The notes beneath the pieces were generated by a model. The model was not told the origin of the DNA. It did no database searches and worked only from the letters and a program-made list of their open reading frames with translations. Both the position numbers and the translations under genes were made by a program. A stretch of 64,000 bases of DNA from Altererythrobacter sp. H2. GTDB taxonomy: Bacteria; Pseudomonadota; Alphaproteobacteria; Sphingomonadales; Sphingomonadaceae. Positions 58,968-64,000 of the stretch are shown here, one piece after another. Location: contig NZ_CP141285.1 in the NCBI RefSeq assembly GCF_035319885.1, positions 3,170,001 through 3,234,000 on the forward strand. The letters are read 5' to 3'. Position 1 is the first letter of the stretch; each line of letters begins with the position of its first letter.

Positions 58968-59984
58968 ATGCGCGTCGTTTCCGGCATCCAGCCCACGGGC
59001 AACCTGCATCTCGGCAATTACCTGGGCGCGATCCGCAACTGGGTGCGGATGCAGGATTCGATGCCTGAAGGGGGGCAGTGTCTTTACTTCCTCGCCGACC
59101 TCCATGCCATCAGCCAGCCGCACAATCCGGCCGAGCTGCGCGCCGCGACGCTGGAGATGACCGCCGCACTGGTCGCCTGCGGGATAGACCCGGATCGCTC
59201 CATCCTGTTCAACCAGGCGCAGGTTCCCGCCCATGCCGAGCTGCAATGGCTGCTCAACGGCACCGCCCGGATGGGCTGGCTCAACCGGATGACCCAGTGG
59301 AAGGACAAGGCCGGCAAGAACCGCGAAGGCCAGTCGGTCGCCCTGTTCACCTATCCCGTGCTGCAGGCGGCCGACGTGCTGCTCTATCAGGCCACCCAGG
59401 TGCCGGTGGGCGAAGACCAGAAGCAGCACCTGGAGCTGGCGCGCGACATCGCGCAGAAGTTCAACAACGATTTCTGCGCCGACGATGCACCGGTGTTCAC
59501 CCTGCCCGAGCCGATCGTGCCGCTCGAAGCCGCGCGGATCATGAGCCTGCGCGATGGCAGCGCCAAGATGTCCAAATCCGATCCGAGCGAGATGAGCCGG
59601 ATCAACCTGATCGATGATGCCGACACGATCATGCAGAAGGTCCGCAAGGCCAAGACCGACCCCCAGCCGCTGCCCGGCGAAGCAGCCGGGCTGGCCGGGC
59701 GGGCGGAGGCGCTCAACCTCGTGACGATCTTCGGCGCGGTGACCGGGCAGCCGGTTGACCAGGTGCTCAGCCAGTTTGCCGGACAGGGGTTCGGCGCGTT
59801 CAAGCCCGCCCTGGCCGAGGCGCTGGTGGAAACGCTTGGCCCGATCAACACCCGGTTCCGCGCCCTCCGGGATGATCGCGAAGCGCTGGACGCGATCCTC
59901 GCGCGCGGCGCGGCACGGGCACGGGACATGGGCGGCGCAACCCTGACGGCCACCTATCAGGCGCTGGGGCTGGTCCGCGGCTGA
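58968..59984 (+). CDS. trpS: Tryptophanyl-tRNA synthetase
   Basis: 338 aa class I synthetase. HIGH-like motif GNLHLGNYLGA (about 13), KMSKS-like MSKSDPSEM (about 202), and the AIDW-region equivalent TYPVLQAADVLLYQA. Charges tRNA-Trp. Complete. Confidence 0.97.
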   Translation: MRVVSGIQPTGNLHLGNYLGAIRNWVRMQDSMPEGGQCLYFLADLHAISQPHNPAELRAATLEMTAALVACGIDPDRSILFNQAQVPAHAELQWLLNGTARMGWLNRMTQWKDKAGKNREGQSVALFTYPVLQAADVLLYQATQVPVGEDQKQHLELARDIAQKFNNDFCADDAPVFTLPEPIVPLEAARIMSLRDGSAKMSKSDPSEMSRINLIDDADTIMQKVRKAKTDPQPLPGEAAGLAGRAEALNLVTIFGAVTGQPVDQVLSQFAGQGFGAFKPALAEALVETLGPINTRFRALRDDREALDAILARGAARARDMGGATLTATYQALGLVRG

Positions 59985-60111
59985 GGCTTTTGCCCCGTAT
60001 TCAAACCCGGTTCAGGCCATCTGCTTTACAGCACGCCTCAACGATGACAGCGTGCGACCGGGAAATGGCTGGTCGCGACAGACGTTGCTGTTTTCCGAAG
60101 AGGAAAGTCTC

Positions 60112-60813
60112 ATGAACACTACCAGAAACACCCGGGTCCGCTTGATGAAGCTGGCCGCCGTGCCGCTGCTGCTGGCCGGGCTGGCTGCCTGCGCCACACC
60201 GTTCAAGGCCGATGTCTCACGCTTCCAGACCCAGCTTCCCGCGCCGCAGGGCCAGAGTTTTGCAGTGGTTGCCGATGATCCGGCGCTGGCAGGCGGGCTC
60301 GAGTTCTCCCGCTATGCCGATCTGGTCGAGGCGCAGATGGCGCGGCTGGGCTATGCCCAGGCCGCCTCGCCGGAACAGGCCAGCCTGCTGGTGCGCTTCG
60401 ATTACGGGGTCGATAACGGCCGCGAGCGGGTGCGCAGCACCGGTTTCGCGGATCCGTTCTGGGGCAGCTGGCATAGCTATCGCCCGGTCTATTACCGGAC
60501 CCGTTCGGGCTATATCCGCCGGATCCACCCATCCTCGGCGTGGGGTTACGGCTTCCACGATCCGTGGTTCGGCGGGGGCGAGGTGGAAAGCTACACCGTG
60601 TTCACCAGCGGCATTGACCTGAAGATCGACAATGTGGCCAGCGGCCAGCGCCTGTTCGAAGGCAAGGCCGAAGCCGTGTCGACCTCCAACCGCCTGCCGC
60701 ACCTGGTGCCCAACCTGGTCGAGGCGATGTTCACCGATTTCCCTGGCAATTCCGGCGAAACCGTGCGGATTACCATCGCACCTGACAAGAAGACGGTGCG
60801 CCGGATCGACTGA
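60112..60813 (+). CDS. DUF4136-domain lipoprotein
   Basis: 233 aa, lipobox LLLAGLAAC with Cys at about 27, strong AGAGGAAA ribosome site. The DUF4136 fold spans about 30-225 (FEFSRYADLVEAQMARLGYAQA, ending TIAPDKKTVRRID). It has a run of aromatic residues typical of outer-membrane lipoproteins (FWGSWHSYRPVYYRTRSGY). Function unknown in the family. Confidence 0.82.
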   Translation: MNTTRNTRVRLMKLAAVPLLLAGLAACATPFKADVSRFQTQLPAPQGQSFAVVADDPALAGGLEFSRYADLVEAQMARLGYAQAASPEQASLLVRFDYGVDNGRERVRSTGFADPFWGSWHSYRPVYYRTRSGYIRRIHPSSAWGYGFHDPWFGGGEVESYTVFTSGIDLKIDNVASGQRLFEGKAEAVSTSNRLPHLVPNLVEAMFTDFPGNSGETVRITIAPDKKTVRRID

Positions 60814-60913
60814 GCCATTCGGGGGGTGCGCTGCGGCGCGCCCCCTACAGGCTTAATCCGGTATTTACCCTGTTCTGGCATTGATCGGTCTTTCTCAGGG
60901 GGAAGACCGGCCG

Positions 60914-61420
60914 ATGGGCGAGATGACCAGAATCGAAGCAGCTGCATCGGCGGACAAGGCCGCTGCGGCCCGGCTCAGCGCCAATGGCGCAGACTTCGCG
61001 GCCGGCGAACACCCCGATACCGCCCGGCACCGCATCCAGCACGCTTTCATCATGCAGGTTTCCAGCCTCTCGCGCGAGGCCGCTGATCGCCGTTACGCCC
61101 ATCTCATGCGCCTGATCGATCGCGCCAAGGAAGAGCTCGGCCACGCCCGCTCCGCCTCCAACGAGATGCGCATGGCTGCAATGCAACAGAACATCGATGA
61201 ACTGGTGGCCTATGTGGCAGGCCACGGCATCCGCGCGAAGTTGCCCAACCGCCACGGCGAATCGGCCTCACCCAGCATGGCCAACCTCTACGTGCTGGAC
61301 GAAATCCCGACCTTCCTCGGCGAAATCGGCTTCCTGATCGACCTGTGGTACGAAAAGGAGCTGGAGAAAGTGCACGCCGAGCTGCTCAAGCTGACCGGAC
61401 TGGCCGCCCGACTGGCCTGA
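60914..61420 (+). CDS. Hypothetical helical protein
   Basis: 168 aa from MGEMTRIEAAAS (AGGGGGA ahead). Mostly alpha-helical by eye with an amphipathic middle (LSREAADRRYAHLMRLIDRAK) and no signal peptide. No domain recognised. Located between the DUF4136 lipoprotein and dut. Confidence 0.7.
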   Translation: MGEMTRIEAAASADKAAAARLSANGADFAAGEHPDTARHRIQHAFIMQVSSLSREAADRRYAHLMRLIDRAKEELGHARSASNEMRMAAMQQNIDELVAYVAGHGIRAKLPNRHGESASPSMANLYVLDEIPTFLGEIGFLIDLWYEKELEKVHAELLKLTGLAARLA

Positions 61421-61441
61421 GCCACCGCGGGCGGTGCCGGG

Positions 61442-61903
61442 CTAAAGGCGCTCGTGCCCCCCGGTCGATCCGAAGCCGCCCGAGCCGCGCGCGGTATCAT
61501 CCAACTCCGCGACCTCGTGCCATGTCGCCTGCGTCACCGGGGCCAGCACCAGCTGCGCCACCCGGTCTCCGCGCACGATGGCGAAAGGTTCGCTGCCGTG
61601 GTTGATCAGGATGACCTTCAGCTCCCCCCGGTAGTCCGAATCAATCGTGCCGGGCGTGTTGGGCACGGTGATCCCGTGTTTCAGCGCCAGGCCGGAGCGC
61701 GGGCGGACCTGGATTTCGTAGCCCGGCGGGATCGCCAGCGCCAGGCCGGTCGCCACGGCATGGCGCGCGCCGGGGGCCAGCGTCACGTCCTCGGCCGCAA
61801 GCACGTCCATGCCCGCCGCGCCGGCCGTGGCATAGTGCGGCAGGGCAAGGCCTTCGCCATGCGGCAGGCGCTTCAGCGCCACGGCGACCGGACCCTGTGT
61901 CAT
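61442..61903 (-). CDS. dut: dUTP diphosphatase
   Basis: 153 aa trimeric dUTPase with all five motifs: [35 protein letters not shown] and GSGGFGSTG. The start overlaps the coaBC stop by 4 bp, so an ATG 9 nt earlier is less likely. Confidence 0.96.
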   Translation of the reverse strand: MTQGPVAVALKRLPHGEGLALPHYATAGAAGMDVLAAEDVTLAPGARHAVATGLALAIPPGYEIQVRPRSGLALKHGITVPNTPGTIDSDYRGELKVILINHGSEPFAIVRGDRVAQLVLAPVTQATWHEVAELDDTARGSGGFGSTGGHERL

Positions 61904-63561
61904 TGCGGCCACCCTTGTTCCAGCTCAGCCACGATCCGCTCGACCAGCGCCCGCGCCACCTCGCCCTTGGGCATCTCGTCCAGGTGCTCGACCCCGCTTT
62001 CACGCACGATATGGACCCGGTTCATTTCGCCGCCCATGACATCGCCCGAGACATCGTTGGCGACGATCCAGTCGGCCCCCTTGCGCTTGCGCTTGACCTG
62101 GGCGTGCTCGACCACTTCCTCGGTCTCGGCCGCAAAGCCGATCAGCAGGCCCGGCCTGGACCTGCCCGAAGCAACCGTGGCGAGAATGTCAGGGTTCTCG
62201 GTCAGCAGCAGCGCGGGCGGGGCCGAGCCGCGCTTCTTCATCTTCTGGGCCGCGAAATCCTTGCTGCGCCAGTCAGCCACGGCAGCGACCATGATGGCGA
62301 CATCGGCAGGCAATGCCTGCTTGACCGCCTCGGCCATCTCACGCGCGGATTCGACGTCGATCCGGTCAACCCCGTGCGGCGTATCGAGGTGGACCGGCCC
62401 GGCCACCAGCGTGACCCTGGCCCCGGCAGCGGCGGCGGCGGCCGCGATCTCGAAGCCCTGCTTCCCGCTGGACCGGTTGGCGATATAGCGGACCGGATCG
62501 ATCGGCTCGTGGGTCGGCCCGGCGGTGACCAGCACGTGGCGCCCGTAGAGCGGGCGGTGGGCCGGGTCCTCGTCAAAGTCGGGCTGCCCGTCGAGCGGAT
62601 CGGTCATCTCCACTTCGGGCGGACCAGCGGGGCCGCCGACCATGTGATTGATGGCAGCAGGATCGGTGGGCGGCGCGGCCACCGCGCGTCCCTTGGAGGC
62701 CAGCAGTCCGCCGCCGAAACCCGGCGAAGAGGGCGGCGGGGGCATCGGCGCGTCTCCGGCAGGATCTTCGGGGGCAGGGTCTTGGGGGGCAGGGTCTTCG
62801 GGGACCGCGCCTTCGGGGGCCGCGTCTTCGGGCACTTCGGCTTCAGGCGTGTCCTGCCATTCTGTCTCGATCACCTCGGCGCTGCGGCGCGGGGTCGAGC
62901 GGGGGATGAGGGACGACAGCAGCCCGCCCAATCCGCCACGCGGCCGCACTTCTGGCTCAGGCTCCAGCGCTTCGAGCAAGTCGGGCTGCTGCCGGGGCTC
63001 GCAATCAGCGACAAGGCCGAAGCGGGCGGCAATCTCGGCCCAGATCACTTCAGGCTCGGGCAGGCGGCCCGGGCCGAACTCCCCGCAGGCCATCGGGCCT
63101 TCGTCGGGATCGATCACGTCGACCCCGGCCTGGCGCAGCCAGGCAAGGTTGCGCTGAGTCGCCTCGTGCTGCCACATCCGCACGTTCATCGCCGGGACAA
63201 CCATCACCGGCTTGTCGGTCGCCAGGATCAGCGTGGTGGCCAGATCGTCGGCAATACCGGCTGCCATCTTGGCCAGAAGATCGGCTGTGGCCGGGCAGAC
63301 GACCACCAGATCAGCCTCGCGGCTGAGCTGGATATGGCCCATCTCGGCCTCGTTCTTGAGATCCCACAGGGTGGTGTAGACCGGGTTTTCGCTGAGCGCG
63401 GCGAGCGCCATCGGGGTGACGAATTGCTGGCCGCCCTGAGTCACGACACAGGTCACCGCCCCGCCGCCCTTGCGGATCAGGCGCACGAGCTCGCACGATT
63501 TGTAGGCGGCAATCCCGCCGCCAACCACCAGCAGGATGCGCGGATAACCCGTTCCGGTCAC
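61900..63561 (-). CDS. coaBC: Bifunctional phosphopantothenoylcysteine decarboxylase/phosphopantothenate-cysteine ligase with long linker
   Basis: 553 aa, about 130 longer than ordinary CoaBC. CoaC part (about 1-190): [26 protein letters not shown] and the substrate clamp [11 protein letters not shown]; CoaB part from about 330: [24 protein letters not shown] and [11 protein letters not shown]. Between them lies an acidic, Pro-rich segment of about 130 residues ([16 protein letters not shown] repeats), not needed in other CoaBCs. Makes 4'-phosphopantetheine for CoA. Coupled to dut. Confidence 0.93.
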   Translation of the reverse strand: MTGTGYPRILLVVGGGIAAYKSCELVRLIRKGGGAVTCVVTQGGQQFVTPMALAALSENPVYTTLWDLKNEAEMGHIQLSREADLVVVCPATADLLAKMAAGIADDLATTLILATDKPVMVVPAMNVRMWQHEATQRNLAWLRQAGVDVIDPDEGPMACGEFGPGRLPEPEVIWAEIAARFGLVADCEPRQQPDLLEALEPEPEVRPRGGLGGLLSSLIPRSTPRRSAEVIETEWQDTPEAEVPEDAAPEGAVPEDPAPQDPAPEDPAGDAPMPPPPSSPGFGGGLLASKGRAVAAPPTDPAAINHMVGGPAGPPEVEMTDPLDGQPDFDEDPAHRPLYGRHVLVTAGPTHEPIDPVRYIANRSSGKQGFEIAAAAAAAGARVTLVAGPVHLDTPHGVDRIDVESAREMAEAVKQALPADVAIMVAAVADWRSKDFAAQKMKKRGSAPPALLLTENPDILATVASGRSRPGLLIGFAAETEEVVEHAQVKRKRKGADWIVANDVSGDVMGGEMNRVHIVRESGVEHLDEMPKGEVARALVERIVAELEQGWPQ

Positions 63562-63775
63562 CCGCCTGCTCCTGCCCTGGCCACTGCCATGCCCGCCGTG
63601 GGCGCCATCCTGACCCGTCCCCTCATTGCCCGATGTTGAGCAGGGGCATGGTTAACCGCGCACACCCGTTCGCGCCAGCCCCGTCGGCCATCCCTTGCCG
63701 GGCACAGGGATAATTTTGTCTGGCGACTTATCCCTATCGTCTTGGTAACCTGCCCGCGAAATGGGGAGACTACGG

Positions 63776-64000
63776 ATGCGTTTGGTGCTGACCGGGCTGA
63801 TTTTCGCCGCAGGGTTGCTGTTCCTGTTCATTGGCCTGGGCTTCCTGCTCGATCCCGTGGCCGCAGGCACGGACTTCGGCCTCACCCCCACTACCGCTCA
63901 GGGTCTGGCCTCGATCAGGGCCGACATGACCGCGTTCTTCGTGGTGGGGTCCGTTTGCATGATGGTGGGCGCCTGGCGCCGCAACGGGGACCTGCTGCTG
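63776..64000 (+). CDS. Small membrane protein (DUF4345-like), 3' end beyond window
   Basis: First 75 codons only. GGGGAG lies 9 nt before the ATG. Two hydrophobic helices (about 4-26 and 50-65) with LDPVAAGTDFGL between them, a layout like DUF4345 membrane proteins. The gene continues past the window edge; the family is a guess. Confidence 0.55.
   Translation, partial: MRLVLTGLIFAAGLLFLFIGLGFLLDPVAAGTDFGLTPTTAQGLASIRADMTAFFVVGSVCMMVGAWRRNGDLLL

Overview
The window is about 64 kb of GC-rich (high-60s % by eye) alphaproteobacterial chromosome, most likely from the Sphingomonadales (Erythrobacteraceae/Sphingomonadaceae). Pointers are the methionine synthase split into two polypeptides, the cytochrome c / prephenate dehydratase pair, the Tim44-like / SecB divergent pair, a MoxR-DUF58 operon and a PEP-CTERM protein. 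Nearly all of it is densely packed single-copy core genes, many overlapping by 4 bp (ATGA). One stretch of about 5.5 kb is clearly accessory.

Layout. 1-3567 (minus): a signalling/redox cluster with a CHASE2 adenylate/guanylate cyclase, a FecR-domain exported protein and a multihaem cytochrome c cut by the window edge. 3690-8490 (minus): the glycine cleavage operon gcvT-gcvH-gcvPA-gcvPB behind a tandem glycine riboswitch. 8634-11076: a CPA2 antiporter and a serine hydrolase. 11097-16843 (minus): a methionine-cycle operon (ArsR-methyltransferase regulator, metF, split metH) with an AT-rich palindrome at its head. 17044-18643: secE, nusG and a universal stress protein.

18644-24219 is a lower-GC, loosely packed accessory block ending at tRNA-Gln(CTG). 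It holds an extra dGTPase-family enzyme, an orphan TnsA-like nuclease, a small protein paired with an HTH protein, an unknown 189-aa protein behind a consensus sigma-70 promoter, a headless E2-like (ubiquitin-conjugating fold) protein with a SEC-C zinc motif, and the last 90 or so codons of a DUF499-type ATPase. The last two meet head to head, so the block looks like a defence island eroded by deletion. No integrase or att duplication is visible.

24458-35361: ppx/gppA, rlmE, a membrane-anchored cytochrome c, pheA, then a seven-gene operon DUF4129-DUF4350-moxR-DUF58-SpoIIM-RDD-class A beta-lactamase. 35389-45427: isoaspartyl peptidase, GNAT, SDR, ispG, mntP, HDAC-like hydrolase, thioredoxin-like lipoprotein, two L,D-transpeptidase-type enzymes and a DMT exporter. 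45614-50204: acnA, a rhodanese, a perfect bidirectional terminator and a highly repetitive PEP-CTERM protein. 50402-54093: ruvB, a lower-GC membrane gene inserted exactly between ruvB and ruvA, ruvA, aroC. 54116-64000: Smr, MltA, Tim44-like, secB, murJ, trpS, a DUF4136 lipoprotein, an unknown helical protein, dut, coaBC with a long acidic linker, and the start of a small membrane protein.

Functional links: one-carbon metabolism (gcv and met operons) forms one block. Envelope and peptidoglycan functions recur (beta-lactamase, two Ldt-type enzymes, MltA, MurJ, SecB). Starts were placed from Shine-Dalgarno sequences and family N-termini. No database search was run; family names come from motif recognition.
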